Source of the DNA: Paenibacillus terricola
Lineage (GTDB): Bacteria > Bacillota > Bacilli > Paenibacillales > Paenibacillaceae
Length of the DNA stretch: 64,000 bases
Assembly (NCBI RefSeq): GCF_014779765.1
Contig: NZ_JACXZA010000002.1
Location: 248,001 to 312,000 of the forward strand
Direction: 5' to 3'
Shown: positions 16,549 to 25,335 of the stretch, one piece after another
How the letters are laid out: each line of letters starts with the position of its first letter
Position numbering within the stretch: position 1 is the stretch's first letter
The notes under the pieces: model-generated
Seen by the model: the letters and a program-made list of their open reading frames with translations, nothing else
The model's database searches: none
Told to the model about the DNA's origin: nothing
Position numbers and translations under genes: made by a program

Positions 16549-17607
16549 ATGAAGACTGGTAATGAAGTGGGCCAGCGTAAAGCTGCTGTTCTTGTTGCCG
16601 GCAGTTGGGGCACAGCGCTTGCTATGGTACTCAGTGATAACGGATACCAGGTCACATTATGGACGCGCAACGAATCGCAGGCAGAGGAAATCAACACATT
16701 GCATAAGAACGGCAAATATTTGCAGGATTGCCTACTACCCGATTCGCTTTCTGCTTCGAACTCGATGGCGCAGGCGTTGGAGGGAGCGGAGCTCGTATTG
16801 TTCGCTTCGACTTCATCGGCAATGCGTGAAATCGCCAAGCAAGCTGCACCATATGTATCATCCGATGCGCTTATCGTACATGCCACCAAAGGCTTTGAAG
16901 GCGATACTTTGAAGCGTATGACGACTGTATTATCGGAAGAGCTTGGCCGACCGGAAGAAACGCTTGTCGTTCTGTCCGGTCCAAGCCACGCAGAAGAAGT
17001 AGCGAAGCGGATGCCGACAACGGTAGTCGTTGCATCTGCAGATCAAGCAAGAGCCGAGCAAGCACAGGACAGCTTCATTAATAATTATTTCCGTGTGTAT
17101 ACGAACCCGGATTTAATTGGCGTTGAAGTTGGAGGCGCAATTAAGAACATTATTGCTCTGGGCGCCGGCATGTCTGACGGCCTAGGGTTCGGTGCCAATG
17201 CTAAGGCTGCGCTGTTGACGCGCGGACTTGCAGAGATAAGCCGCCTGGGTACGGCAATGGGGGCGAATGCGCTGACGTTTGCCGGATTGGCTGGTGTCGG
17301 GGACCTTGTCGTGACATGTACGAGTAATCTGAGCCGCAATTGGCGTGCAGGACATAAGCTGGCGCAAGGCATACCGCTCGATGAAGTGCTTGAGCAGATG
17401 GGCATGGTGGTCGAAGGCGTTAAGACGACGAAAGCCGCTAGGTACTTGTCTGAGAAGTACAATGTCGAGATGCCGATCGCAGATCAGCTGTACAGCGTTC
17501 TGTTCGAGGGCTGCGAGCCGAATACAGCCGTGAATAGGCTGATGGGTCGTGGACGAACACACGAAAGCGAGCAGGTTGCTCAGGACTGGGGCCTACACCA
17601 AAGCTAA
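16549..17607 (+). CDS. gpsA: NAD(P)-dependent glycerol-3-phosphate dehydrogenase
   Basis: 352 residues; reduces dihydroxyacetone phosphate to glycerol-3-phosphate for phospholipids. The dinucleotide motif reads VAGSWGTALA: the first glycine of the usual GAGSWG is Val16. The catalytic-lysine motif GGAIKNIIA and GANAKAAL are intact. ATG 16549 follows AGAGAGG. The Val substitution is directly in the nucleotide-binding loop and could be a lineage variant. It lies downstream of plsY in one transcript. Confidence 0.93.
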   Translation: MKTGNEVGQRKAAVLVAGSWGTALAMVLSDNGYQVTLWTRNESQAEEINTLHKNGKYLQDCLLPDSLSASNSMAQALEGAELVLFASTSSAMREIAKQAAPYVSSDALIVHATKGFEGDTLKRMTTVLSEELGRPEETLVVLSGPSHAEEVAKRMPTTVVVASADQARAEQAQDSFINNYFRVYTNPDLIGVEVGGAIKNIIALGAGMSDGLGFGANAKAALLTRGLAEISRLGTAMGANALTFAGLAGVGDLVVTCTSNLSRNWRAGHKLAQGIPLDEVLEQMGMVVEGVKTTKAARYLSEKYNVEMPIADQLYSVLFEGCEPNTAVNRLMGRGRTHESEQVAQDWGLHQS

Positions 17608-17654
17608 TGCCCTCTCATATGATGCTAGCAGCGTACGATTCGCATTAAAGTGCG

Positions 17655-17823
17655 AGTTCAAAAAAGTCGGATTTTCAGCACCGAGAAGGTTGCGAGAACC
17701 TGAAAAAGGAGGAGCGGAGTGTAGGCAAAACCTACATGAGCACCGGACTTCGAAGGTGAACGCAAGATTCGATGTCGAATAGCTTCTTGGCTTGCTTCGT
17801 GATCAAAAGACGACTTTTTGAAC
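17655..17823 (+). repeat. MITE-like dispersed repeat, copy 2
   Basis: 169 bases in the same orientation as copy 1, with ends GTTCAAAAAAGTC and GACTTTTTGAAC. It fills most of the gpsA-spoVIF gap. Internal blocks GAGCGGAGTGTAGGC and CCGGACTTCGAAGGTGAACG are shared with copy 3, while the TTTTCAGCACCGAG block is shared with copy 1. Confidence 0.78.
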
Positions 17824-17874
17824 AACCTCTTAAAGAATCGAAGTTGCAGCGCTTGGAGAGGAGGCGGCGGGTAG

Positions 17875-18156
17875 ATGGGCAACGATAAAAACCTGTCGAA
17901 AGACGTTCTGAATGCCGTCAACAAGAAAACGGGCAAGGCGATATCGGAATCGGAAGTGAAGAAGATTGCGAGCGGCGTAACGGCAAGCACGCTGCAGAGC
18001 GAGGCAGAGCTGACGAAGTTGATCAAACAAGTATCCTCAATGGCTAAAGTTCCGGTCAGCGACAAGACGATTAACGATATCGTGAAGGCTGTTAAAGCAA
18101 GCGGCATGAATATGAACAATATCGAAACGATTATGAAGATGATGATTAAAAAGTGA
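17875..18156 (+). CDS. spoVIF: Stage VI sporulation protein F
   Basis: 93 residues, small helical protein. In B. subtilis SpoVIF (YjcC) is a mother-cell coat-assembly factor associated with GerE-dependent expression. Recognised by the N-terminal half (LSKDVLNAVNKKTG, SESEVKKIASGV) and a Met/Asn-rich tail. The ribosome site GAGAGGAGG is strong. Family assignment is from memory of the sequence pattern, moderate to good. It lies between a repeat and a strong terminator, so it is probably a single-gene transcript. Confidence 0.75.
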   Translation: MGNDKNLSKDVLNAVNKKTGKAISESEVKKIASGVTASTLQSEAELTKLIKQVSSMAKVPVSDKTINDIVKAVKASGMNMNNIETIMKMMIKK

Positions 18157-18212
18157 CGGCTGCCTTGCCGATGCACCGATTCGGTCATGGCTTTCACACA
18201 TAGGGAAAGGCT

Positions 18213-18257
18213 AAACGGCGCCGTCAGTGTATGACGGTTAGCCGTTTCTTTTTTTTG
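18213..18257 (+). terminator. spoVIF terminator
   Basis: AAACGGC and GCCGTTT form the outer stem, CCGTCA and TGACGG the inner one, followed by a long T run. Confidence 0.88.
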
Positions 18258-18283
18258 TTCATAATACTGTCTGATCCATCGGT

Positions 18284-18311
18284 GGGACAAACAGGCATGT
18301 TCTGCTATAAT
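18284..18311 (+). promoter_or_regulatory. Promoter for the DUF2768-ferredoxin run
   Basis: GGGACA and an extended -10 (TGCTATAAT) are separated by 16 bases. It lies about 70 bases before the DUF2768 gene. Confidence 0.5.
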
Positions 18312-18382
18312 AGTACGGAAAGATTCGACATAACAACAAGATGCACGGTTGGTAGAATCGTTAGGACGTGAGGTGAATCGGA

Positions 18383-18565
18383 ATGGATCCTATGACGAAG
18401 ATGTGGATATCGTTTCTGGGCATTGGCTTGATGGCGTTTGCGGCGTTTCTAATATCGTTCGCCAGATATAAGACGAAAGGTGCGGTACGAGCTGTATTGT
18501 CGCTTATTGCATTCGTCATGCTCATATTTGGATTTATATATGGCGCATTCACTGTATTTACATAA
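18383..18565 (+). CDS. DUF2768 small membrane protein (YphE-like)
   Basis: 60 residues with two transmembrane helices (about 8-26 and 34-56) joined by a short basic loop. The length, the MDPMTKMW start and the position near spoIVA match the DUF2768 family, to which B. subtilis YphE belongs. ATG 18383 follows GTGAGGTG. The function is unknown. It starts the run leading to two ferredoxins and a YphF-like lipoprotein. Confidence 0.75.
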   Translation: MDPMTKMWISFLGIGLMAFAAFLISFARYKTKGAVRAVLSLIAFVMLIFGFIYGAFTVFT

Positions 18566-18580
18566 GAAGAGGTTGAGCAT

Positions 18581-18877
18581 ATGCTGGAGTTAAAAGGAAG
18601 ATCCAAAACAGCGGTCATCGAGCCGATAACAGGGCAATCCATTCTTGATTTGGCGCTTAAGGCGAATGTCGATTGGCAGTTCTCTTGTTCGCGTGGCACT
18701 TGTGCCCGCTGCAGATGCCTTGTCACGGAAGGCATGGAGCTGCTCGGTGAGATTACGGACGAAGAATGGGATCGGCTGGAGCCTGAGGAGTTCGATGAAG
18801 GCTATCGACTCGGCTGCCAAGCTATCGTCGTTTCAACGGAAGGACGTATCACAGCTATTAATAAGCCGTATTTTTGA
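18581..18877 (+). CDS. 2Fe-2S ferredoxin (plant-type, first of two)
   Basis: 98 residues, electron carrier with a single 2Fe-2S cluster. Cluster ligands follow the Cx4Cx2C pattern at Cys36, Cys41 and Cys44, with the fourth in LGCQ at Cys79. An extra cysteine, Cys46, is present. The region between ligands is acidic. It is 15 bases after the DUF2768 gene and 71 bases before the second ferredoxin. The redox partner is unknown; nothing in the immediate context is an obvious reductase. Confidence 0.88.
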   Translation: MLELKGRSKTAVIEPITGQSILDLALKANVDWQFSCSRGTCARCRCLVTEGMELLGEITDEEWDRLEPEEFDEGYRLGCQAIVVSTEGRITAINKPYF

Positions 18878-18948
18878 GATATGGAGGATGCATTCGCTGG
18901 CGGCTTACTCATTCGAATGAGCAGCTGCTATACGCTCGGAGGAACGCG

Positions 18949-19317
18949 ATGAATACGAACAATAACGTCTATGAAGTAACGTTTCAGCCTAGCGGAAAAA
19001 AGGCGATGATCAAACGAGGTACGACAGTGCTGGATGCGGCGAGGCGTGCCGGCTTGCCGATTGTGACGCGCTGCGGCGGCAAGGCATCCTGTATGATGTG
19101 CAAGGTTCGCCATGTGGGAGAGAACCGTTTCGGATTGTCGCCGACCGGTGATAATGAACTGCGCAAGCTTGGCAGCTTGCATGAGGAAGGCTATCGGCTT
19201 GGCTGTCAGGCGAAAGTTACGGGGCCGGTTGAACTGATGCTGCCGGAGGATCCGCTGCGTGCGGCCGTACGCAAGCTGCTGGAGCAGCAGAATGATGATG
19301 ATAATACGTTATGGTAG
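18949..19317 (+). CDS. 2Fe-2S ferredoxin (second of two, Cx5Cx2C type)
   Basis: 122 residues. Cluster ligands are Cys42, Cys48, Cys51 (Cx5Cx2C, an adrenodoxin-like spacing) and Cys86 in the same GYRLGCQ context as the first ferredoxin. ATG 18949 is chosen because CGGAGGA lies 8 bases upstream; an upstream in-frame ATG at 18874 would add unrelated residues and has no good ribosome site. The shared GYRLGCQ points to common descent with the neighbour, but the ligand spacing differs, so the two may not be interchangeable. Confidence 0.85.
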   Translation: MNTNNNVYEVTFQPSGKKAMIKRGTTVLDAARRAGLPIVTRCGGKASCMMCKVRHVGENRFGLSPTGDNELRKLGSLHEEGYRLGCQAKVTGPVELMLPEDPLRAAVRKLLEQQNDDDNTLW

Positions 19318-19335
19318 AAATGGAGCTGTAAGGCT

Positions 19336-20103
19336 ATGCAACGAGGAATACGTCTGGCAGCAGCCAGCCGTCGTTTCGTTCGCCGGGGAGGAGCAGCGCT
19401 CGTGCTGCTTCTCTTCATGACGACTGCAACAGGCTGCTTATATCCGAAGGACCAGTTGGTTCAGAATCAAATACCTGCCAAAGATGCAGTGCTTAATGCG
19501 CAAACGGTCATCAATCAGTATTTTACTGATACGGGCATGCTCCCCATTGTAACGAGCGGTGCTGAAACGCCTGTATATGAGAAATATCGGGTAGACTGGG
19601 CGAAACTGAAGAGCCGTCATTACATATCCGATCCGCCATCACAAGCGTTCGAAGGCGGAGGTCACTATTATTACATCATCATTAACGAAGAGACGACTCG
19701 TCAAGTGAAGCTGATGGATATTGCGATGTATCAGCAGGTAAGCGACATTCAGCGCTGGATGGATGATTATGCGCTTAATGACGCGAAGGCGGAGCTGCCG
19801 AAGAAGGAAGAAGCTTATCCAGGTTATTACCGCATTGATTTCGGCAAGCTGGGCCAGAAAGAGCCTGAACTGCTCTCCATTTACAGCGGCAGATCCATCT
19901 CACCAATGATCGATGATCGTGGCAAAGTGTATCTGGACTACGGCCTCGATATCGCACAAGCGGTGCAGAAGAGCGGCACAACACCGCAAGACGGTGATGA
20001 TGTACGGGAGTTTCTAGCACAGTCTACCGACCTTGTGCCGGTGAAATCGCCTCCTTATACTTGGGTGAATGGCGAGCCACAGGCTCAGTCGGATACCAAA
20101 TAA
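19336..20103 (+). CDS. YphF-like lipoprotein
   Basis: 255 residues with an unusually long basic N-region, a hydrophobic core and a lipobox TATGC placing the lipidated Cys at residue 34. The exported domain is rich in Tyr and Asp (for example GGHYYYIII) without a catalytic motif I recognise. Position just before spoIVA matches B. subtilis yphF. The function is unknown. Confidence 0.7.
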   Translation: MQRGIRLAAASRRFVRRGGAALVLLLFMTTATGCLYPKDQLVQNQIPAKDAVLNAQTVINQYFTDTGMLPIVTSGAETPVYEKYRVDWAKLKSRHYISDPPSQAFEGGGHYYYIIINEETTRQVKLMDIAMYQQVSDIQRWMDDYALNDAKAELPKKEEAYPGYYRIDFGKLGQKEPELLSIYSGRSISPMIDDRGKVYLDYGLDIAQAVQKSGTTPQDGDDVREFLAQSTDLVPVKSPPYTWVNGEPQAQSDTK

Positions 20104-20131
20104 GAACCGAATTAGAATAGTATTTTGAGAG

Positions 20132-20185
20132 AGAACTTTGTTGCGAACAGCGCTTGATGCGCCAGACGTAATAAAGTTCTTTTTT
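20132..20185 (+). terminator. Terminator before spoIVA
   Basis: AGAACTTT and AAAGTTCT form an 8-bp stem around a large loop, then T5. It separates the ferredoxin-lipoprotein run from spoIVA. The following 200 bases hold no gene and should contain the sporulation promoter of spoIVA; I could not place a convincing SigE pair. Confidence 0.75.
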
Positions 20186-20392
20186 AGTATAACAGGGCAT
20201 ATAAGTGATTCGTGGAAGGCCGGGCGCGCTGCGGATAGGGAGAAATGTTCATGAAGTAAGTGTGCATATTTGTCCTCCTAACGCAATAAGATGTTACTAG
20301 TCCAAAATGTTGTACGAGTAGAGTCGCTAGCCTGCCCCTCTTGTCCGGTGGAGATGGCGGCGTACCGGAATATCAATTGGGAGGGATATTGA

Positions 20393-21871
20393 GTGGAAAA
20401 AGTGGACATTTTTAAAGACATTGCCGAACGGACCGGCGGTGATATTTACCTCGGTGTTGTCGGCGCTGTCCGCACCGGCAAATCAACCTTTATTAAACGT
20501 TTCATGGAGACGGTCGTGCTTCCCAATATAACGAATGATGCTGACCGTGTCCGTGCGATTGATGAATTACCGCAAAGCGCTGCTGGCAAAACGATTATGA
20601 CGACGGAACCGAAATTCGTCCCTAATCAGGCGGTTAAGCTGAAGGTGGCGGAAGGACTTGAGGTTAACATTCGTCTGGTCGACTGTGTAGGCTATGCGGT
20701 TCAAGGTGCGAAAGGCTATGAGGACGAGAACGGTCCTCGCATGATTACGACACCTTGGTTCGAAGAACCGATTCCGTTCCAAGAAGCTGCGGAGATCGGT
20801 ACGCGTAAAGTCATTCAAGAGCATTCGACGCTAGGCGTCGTCGTAACAACGGACGGATCGATTGCTGAAATTCCGCGCAGCTCGTACATCGAAGCTGAGG
20901 AGCGGGTTGTCGGCGAACTCAAGGAAGTCGGTAAGCCGTTCGTCCTCATCATCAACTCGACTCGTCCACGCAGTGAAGAAACGCAGCAGCTGCGCAGCGA
21001 GCTTCAAGCCAAATATGATATTCCAGTCATGGCGCTGAGTGCAGCGTCGATGGGCGAAGATGAAGTGGTATCGGTACTCCGCGAAGTGCTCTACGAGTTC
21101 CCGGTACACGAAGTTAACGTTAACCTCCCTAGCTGGGTTATGGTGCTCAGCGACAACCATTGGCTGCGTACGAATTATGAGAATTCGGTTCGCGACACAG
21201 TGAAGGATATTCGCAGACTTCGCGATGTGGACCGCGTCGTTACACAATTCATGGATTATGACTTCATAGCACGTGCCGGCCTTAGCGGCATGAATATGGG
21301 TCAAGGCGTCGCAGAGATCGATCTGTATGCGCCTGATGAGCTGTATGACCAAATTCTGATGGAAGTCGTAGGCGTCGAAATTCGAGGCAAGGATCATCTG
21401 CTGCAGCTCATGCAGGAATTCGCACATGCGAAGCGGGAGTACGATCGATTCGCAGAAGCGCTCGAGATGGTCAAGACGACTGGCTACGGCATCGCCGCAC
21501 CATCGCTTGCCGAGATGGCGCTTGATGAGCCGGAACTGATCCGTCAAGGCTCGAGGTTTGGCGTAAGGCTGAAAGCTACAGCGCCGTCGATCCATATGAT
21601 CCGCGTGGACGTCGAATCCGAATTCGCGCCGATTATCGGTACCGAGAAGCAGAGTGAAGAGCTTGTCCGGTACTTGATGCAGGACTTCGAGAACGATCCG
21701 ATCAAGATCTGGGAGTCCGATATTTTCGGCAGATCGCTGCACTCGATCGTTCGAGAAGGCATTCAAGGGAAAATCGCGATGATGCCGGACAATGCCCGTT
21801 ACAAGCTGCAGGAAACGCTTGGCCGGATTATTAACGAAGGCTCTGGCGGTTTGATTGCAATCATACTCTAA
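20393..21871 (+). CDS. spoIVA: Stage IV sporulation protein A
   Basis: 492 residues, the ATPase that polymerises on the forespore surface and anchors the spore coat. It begins MEKVDIFKDIAERTGGDIYLG and has Walker A GAVRTGKST near residue 23, with the C-terminus ending in hydrophobic residues (LIAIIL) as expected for the SpoVM/SpoVID-interacting end. The start is GTG 20393 with GGGAGGG 8 bases upstream. It is monocistronic between two terminators. It is highly conserved and firmly marks an endospore former. Confidence 0.98.
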   Translation: MEKVDIFKDIAERTGGDIYLGVVGAVRTGKSTFIKRFMETVVLPNITNDADRVRAIDELPQSAAGKTIMTTEPKFVPNQAVKLKVAEGLEVNIRLVDCVGYAVQGAKGYEDENGPRMITTPWFEEPIPFQEAAEIGTRKVIQEHSTLGVVVTTDGSIAEIPRSSYIEAEERVVGELKEVGKPFVLIINSTRPRSEETQQLRSELQAKYDIPVMALSAASMGEDEVVSVLREVLYEFPVHEVNVNLPSWVMVLSDNHWLRTNYENSVRDTVKDIRRLRDVDRVVTQFMDYDFIARAGLSGMNMGQGVAEIDLYAPDELYDQILMEVVGVEIRGKDHLLQLMQEFAHAKREYDRFAEALEMVKTTGYGIAAPSLAEMALDEPELIRQGSRFGVRLKATAPSIHMIRVDVESEFAPIIGTEKQSEELVRYLMQDFENDPIKIWESDIFGRSLHSIVREGIQGKIAMMPDNARYKLQETLGRIINEGSGGLIAIIL

Positions 21872-21888
21872 CCGATAGGCTTAAGCGT

Positions 21889-21933
21889 AAAACCGCCTTC
21901 TCTATGCCTCCGCGGCTGCGAGAAGGCGGTTTT
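21889..21933 (+). terminator. spoIVA terminator
   Basis: AAAACCGCCTTCTC pairs perfectly with GAGAAGGCGGTTTT; the last T of the stem doubles as the T run. Confidence 0.9.
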
Positions 21934-22119
21934 ATGTGCGCTTATTCGTGACAATTCGTAACGTGGCAGCAGGTAAGGCCTAGAAAATGTAACACATACT
22001 TGTAATTGAGAATCGGCTGTATTACTATAAGTTTGTTCGCCTCAGGTATATTTTCGCAACATTCGGAGAAACAGAAGATAATGAAACGTCCCACGCTGCC
22101 ATCAGGGGAGGTGAAACCA

Positions 22120-22395
22120 TTGAATAAAACGGATCTGATTGCTAAAGTGGCTGAGTTGACAGATTTGTCGAAGAAGGATGCGACGAAAGCAGTTGACGCT
22201 GTATTCGACGCGATTTCCGACGCGCTCCAAACGGGTGATAAAGTCCAGCTGGTAGGGTTCGGCAACTTCGAAGTTCGCGAGCGTCAAGCTCGTAAAGGAC
22301 GCAACCCGCAAACGGGCGAAGAAATCGATATCCCTGCAAGCAAAATGCCTGCTTTCAAACCAGGCAAATCGTTGAAAGACCTTTGCTCCAACTAA
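22120..22395 (+). CDS. hbs: DNA-binding protein HU
   Basis: 91 residues, the abundant nucleoid protein. It starts [21 protein letters not shown] and carries the signature [21 protein letters not shown] with the DNA-intercalating proline arm, ending in KPGKSLKD. The start is TTG 22120, set by GGGGAGGTGA 7 bases upstream; a reading from ATG 22081 would add 13 atypical residues. spoIVA-hbs-mtrB order is as in B. subtilis. Confidence 0.95.
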   Translation: MNKTDLIAKVAELTDLSKKDATKAVDAVFDAISDALQTGDKVQLVGFGNFEVRERQARKGRNPQTGEEIDIPASKMPAFKPGKSLKDLCSN

Positions 22396-22407
22396 TTATA
22401 TTCGCGA

Positions 22408-22437
22408 ACGTCCGGCAGACTATCTTCCGGGCGTTTT
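22408..22437 (+). terminator. hbs terminator
   Basis: ACGTCCGG and CCGGGCGT (one T-G wobble) around a 10-base loop, followed by T5. Confidence 0.75.
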
Positions 22438-22470
22438 TCATTGTCTGGGCCTTCAGTCGGGTCCGTTCTA

Positions 22471-22500
22471 TTGACATCGTATACACAGTTCTGATAGAGT
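22471..22500 (+). promoter_or_regulatory. Promoter of mtrB
   Basis: Perfect -35 TTGACA (22471-22476), an 18-base spacer and TAGAGT as -10. The expected transcript start is near 22507, giving mtrB a leader of about 115 nt. Confidence 0.6.
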
Positions 22501-22544
22501 CAATTTTGCGTAAATCGTGTAGTACATTACATAACGAAGTTTGC

Positions 22545-22581
22545 ACTGCTTCTTGCTTCGCTGCGAAAGGAGCAGTTTTTT
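22545..22581 (+). terminator. Terminator inside the mtrB leader (possible attenuator)
   Basis: ACTGCTTCTT pairs with AAGGAGCAGT (one wobble), followed by TTTTTT. It is located after the promoter at 22471 and before the mtrB start at 22623, and hbs already has its own terminator, so this one probably regulates mtrB. Confidence 0.6.
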
Positions 22582-22622
22582 GTAGGCATTAGCGGTTATC
22601 CGCGATATAGGGAGGGTGCGGC

Positions 22623-22850
22623 ATGGAAAACAATAACAACCAAGGCGAATACATTGTTGTGAAGGCTAAGGAACAAGGCGTCGTCGTCATTGGACTGACA
22701 CGTGGCACCGATACGAAATTCCACCACACGGAGAAGCTTGATCGGGGCGAAGTGTTCATTTTTCAATTTACCGATCATACATCAGCCATCAAGATCCGTG
22801 GTAAAGCGACTGTCTTGACGAAGTATGGGACGATCGAAACGGATAACTAA
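22623..22850 (+). CDS. mtrB: Tryptophan RNA-binding attenuator protein TRAP
   Basis: 75 residues. TRAP forms an 11-subunit ring that, with tryptophan bound, wraps RNA carrying GAG/UAG triplets and causes trp operon termination. Recognised by the sequence around [32 protein letters not shown] and [16 protein letters not shown], including the Lys and Arg residues that contact RNA. ATG 22623 follows AGGGAGGGTG. In B. subtilis it follows mtrA (folE); here mtrA is absent and mtrB has its own promoter and a leader terminator. A likely target lies at 32.1 kb. Confidence 0.95.
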   Translation: MENNNNQGEYIVVKAKEQGVVVIGLTRGTDTKFHHTEKLDRGEVFIFQFTDHTSAIKIRGKATVLTKYGTIETDN

Positions 22851-22995
22851 ACAGTAAAAGAAGTGCTGCAGGCAATGCCTGCTTTTTTTGTTGTTCACGG
22901 TATTGGAATGACATTCAGCTTCGAATCGTACAATAAGAGGAAGAACAAGCTGGCCGCTGCAAGGGAATGCGGTCAAGCGAAAGCGGGGATCCTCT

Positions 22996-23601
22996 ATGCC
23001 GTTTGGCCGATCGATGCTGGCTATGAGTCTGGTTACAGCTTTAATTACAGGAATGCTGATGTTTATTCACCCACATGAAGCGGCGCCGGTGCTGCGAGAT
23101 ATGACTCCGACACAAGCCGCTGAGAAACGGTTGACGAATACAAATCTCGTGGACTGGCTGTTGACGCTCTCGCTGCATGCGAAGCTGAAACGGGTAGATT
23201 GGTCTTCAACGACGTTGTCGCTTGATTTGATCATACCGGATGACGAAACGCTTGATGATGAGGCGGTTCAAACGCTGATGAAGGATGCGGAGCAGATCTG
23301 GCAAATGTCATTCCTTCAGCTGTCGAATGTAAATCGTGTGCTGCTTCGCATCGGGGAGATGCCTCAGTCGACTGCGACCGGTATGTTCGAGCGTTCGCTG
23401 AGCCAGAATCGGTCAGGCTACCGGCTGCTGCTTGCGGCGGACGTGAGACGGACCGATCGTTGGATCGGACTAGGCGAAGAGGGCTGGCATGGCATTGAGA
23501 ATGCGGAGACCGATTCGTACTGGCGCAACCGGCTGCGCATGTCCTTCACGCCGCTGTGGCAGTCGAAGCGCAATGCAGCTTTTATTGATCAGCAGCAGTG
23601 A
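22996..23601 (+). CDS. Hypothetical exported or anchored protein
   Basis: 201 residues, not recognised. The N-terminal hydrophobic segment (about residues 8-24) is a signal anchor or signal peptide; the rest is soluble and mixed alpha/beta. ATG 22996 has AGCGGGGA upstream. It sits between mtrB and hepS, where B. subtilis has no equivalent that I can name. The frame is clean and codon use is like its neighbours. The function is unknown. Confidence 0.65.
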   Translation: MPFGRSMLAMSLVTALITGMLMFIHPHEAAPVLRDMTPTQAAEKRLTNTNLVDWLLTLSLHAKLKRVDWSSTTLSLDLIIPDDETLDDEAVQTLMKDAEQIWQMSFLQLSNVNRVLLRIGEMPQSTATGMFERSLSQNRSGYRLLLAADVRRTDRWIGLGEEGWHGIENAETDSYWRNRLRMSFTPLWQSKRNAAFIDQQQ

Positions 23602-23678
23602 ATAAGGTGACTGAATTGCCTCCTGTAGCAATATCGTGAACAACAAGAGCATGCGTAGGCGCGAAGGCCTGTTTGTGC

Positions 23679-23684
23679 TATAAT
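23679..23684 (+). promoter_or_regulatory. Extended -10 promoter for the menaquinone cluster
   Basis: TATAAT preceded by TG plus one base (TGCTATAAT); no clear -35. It lies 55 bases before hepS and could start the hepS-to-hepT transcript. Confidence 0.5.
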
Positions 23685-23738
23685 AGTTTAGATAATTGGA
23701 CAGCAAGCATTGCTGCTCTGTTCGGAGGCTTTCTTAAG

Positions 23739-24611
23739 ATGATACATGACCGAATCGTACAACTTACTCGCAAATACACCGAGCATGACATGCTTTCGTT
23801 ATATGCGGAATTGCCTGCTTTTCCAGAAGCGCGCATTCGACTGCTTGCTGCATGTTTGAATGCATATGGCAAGGAGAAAGAGCATCATGAGCTATACGCT
23901 GTCGTTGTTGCTCTCGTTCAGATGGGCCTCGACACACATGATCGAATAGACACGAGCACCACCCAGCTATCGGAGCGTGCGATGCGCACAAGACAATTGA
24001 ATGTGCTGGGCGGCGACTATTACAGCAGTAGGTTCTACAATCTGCTTGCTCAAGCTGGCAAGGTCGGAATGGTTCGTAAGCTGAGCGAAGCGGTGTGCGA
24101 AGTCAATCGATTAAAAATGGATTTCTATACGCAACAGCAGCAACTTCTGATGTCGGCAGAACAGTATGTTGGCTACAGCGCATCAATCAAATCAGAGCTG
24201 TTCCGCGGATTTGATGAATTGCTCGAAGAGCCGTTATCCAGCCATTGGAACGACTTGCTTACTACAGTCTCTCGTTGTGAAACCATTCACGAGGAATGGC
24301 AGCGAGCTCGACAACGGCAGCAGTTGACAGGCTGGGGATACTGGTACGTCGTACAGAATGGATCGCGTGAAGACCGGCAGCTATTGGAAGAACTTGTTGG
24401 CTCAGATACTGGCCAGCAGGCAAGCATGGAGCTGGCAAGCAGTTTCCGGATACCGGAGATGCTTGAGGAGATGCTTGCACGACAAGTGGAACAATTCAAG
24501 ACAGCGGTAGAACGTCTGACGAATAGTCAGTGCACGGGTGAATTGAACAGTATTGCAGACACATTCTTGCAATCGCTGGCAGAACCCGTGATGCATAACG
24601 AGATGAGGTGA
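23739..24611 (+). CDS. hepS: Heptaprenyl diphosphate synthase component I
   Basis: 290 residues, the small non-catalytic subunit that sets chain length with HepT to build the C35 side chain of menaquinone-7. Recognised by the middle block [15 protein letters not shown], diagnostic for HepS. It has no aspartate-rich catalytic motif, as expected. ATG 23739 follows CGGAGG. It stands at the head of a six-gene cluster ending with hepT. Confidence 0.88.
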   Translation: MIHDRIVQLTRKYTEHDMLSLYAELPAFPEARIRLLAACLNAYGKEKEHHELYAVVVALVQMGLDTHDRIDTSTTQLSERAMRTRQLNVLGGDYYSSRFYNLLAQAGKVGMVRKLSEAVCEVNRLKMDFYTQQQQLLMSAEQYVGYSASIKSELFRGFDELLEEPLSSHWNDLLTTVSRCETIHEEWQRARQRQQLTGWGYWYVVQNGSREDRQLLEELVGSDTGQQASMELASSFRIPEMLEEMLARQVEQFKTAVERLTNSQCTGELNSIADTFLQSLAEPVMHNEMR

Positions 24612-24615
24612 CAGC

Positions 24616-25335
24616 GTGGATACGCATTCCAAGGAAACACATGTGCAGTCTGTCTTTCAGAAGATTGCTCCCAAATATGATCTAATGAATGATCTAATTA
24701 GTTTTCGCCGTCATAAAGCGTGGCGTAAGTTTACGATGAAGCAAATGAACGTACAGCCAGGAGCTACGGCTATCGACTTGTGCTGCGGCACTTGCGATTG
24801 GACGATTGCAATTGCAAAGGCAAGCCAGAGCGGCCGCACTGTCGGGCTTGATTTTAGCTCAAACATGCTTGAGGTAGGTAAGACGAAGGTAGACAAAGAA
24901 GGGCTCAACAGCCAGATCGAGCTCGTACAGGGCAATGCGATGGAGCTTCCATTCCCTGACAATTCCTTTGATTATGCAACGATTGGGTTCGGCCTGCGCA
25001 ATGTGCCGGACTATTCGCGTGTGCTGCAGGAGATGCAGCGCGTCGTGAAGCCGGGCGGTCGTGTTGTTTGTTTGGAAGTGTCCAAGCCGACCTGGCAGCC
25101 GTTCAAAGGCATGTATAATTTTTATTTCGAACGAATTCTACCGTTTATGGGACGCGTTGTGGCAAAGAGCTATGAGCAATACAAATGGCTGCCTGAATCG
25201 CTCAGGGCGTTTCCGGGACGCGAACAACTAGCGCAGATGTTTAGAGATACCGGTCTGCAGAACGTACAAGCCTTTCCTTTGACGGGTGGCGTCGCTGCGC
25301 TGCATATCGGCGTAAAGGGGAAAGACAAGCAATGA
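24616..25335 (+). CDS. menG: Demethylmenaquinone methyltransferase
   Basis: 239 residues; SAM-dependent C-methylation, the last step to menaquinone. The SAM motif [11 protein letters not shown] and the UbiE signatures ([26 protein letters not shown]) are present. The start is GTG 24616 with GAGGTGA five bases upstream, directly after hepS. It overlaps the next gene by four bases. Confidence 0.95.
   Translation: MDTHSKETHVQSVFQKIAPKYDLMNDLISFRRHKAWRKFTMKQMNVQPGATAIDLCCGTCDWTIAIAKASQSGRTVGLDFSSNMLEVGKTKVDKEGLNSQIELVQGNAMELPFPDNSFDYATIGFGLRNVPDYSRVLQEMQRVVKPGGRVVCLEVSKPTWQPFKGMYNFYFERILPFMGRVVAKSYEQYKWLPESLRAFPGREQLAQMFRDTGLQNVQAFPLTGGVAALHIGVKGKDKQ

Noticed and set aside
20186-20392. SigE promoter for spoIVA
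   Set aside because: One is expected and GCATATT at about 20264 resembles a -35, but no matching -10 was found at the right distance.
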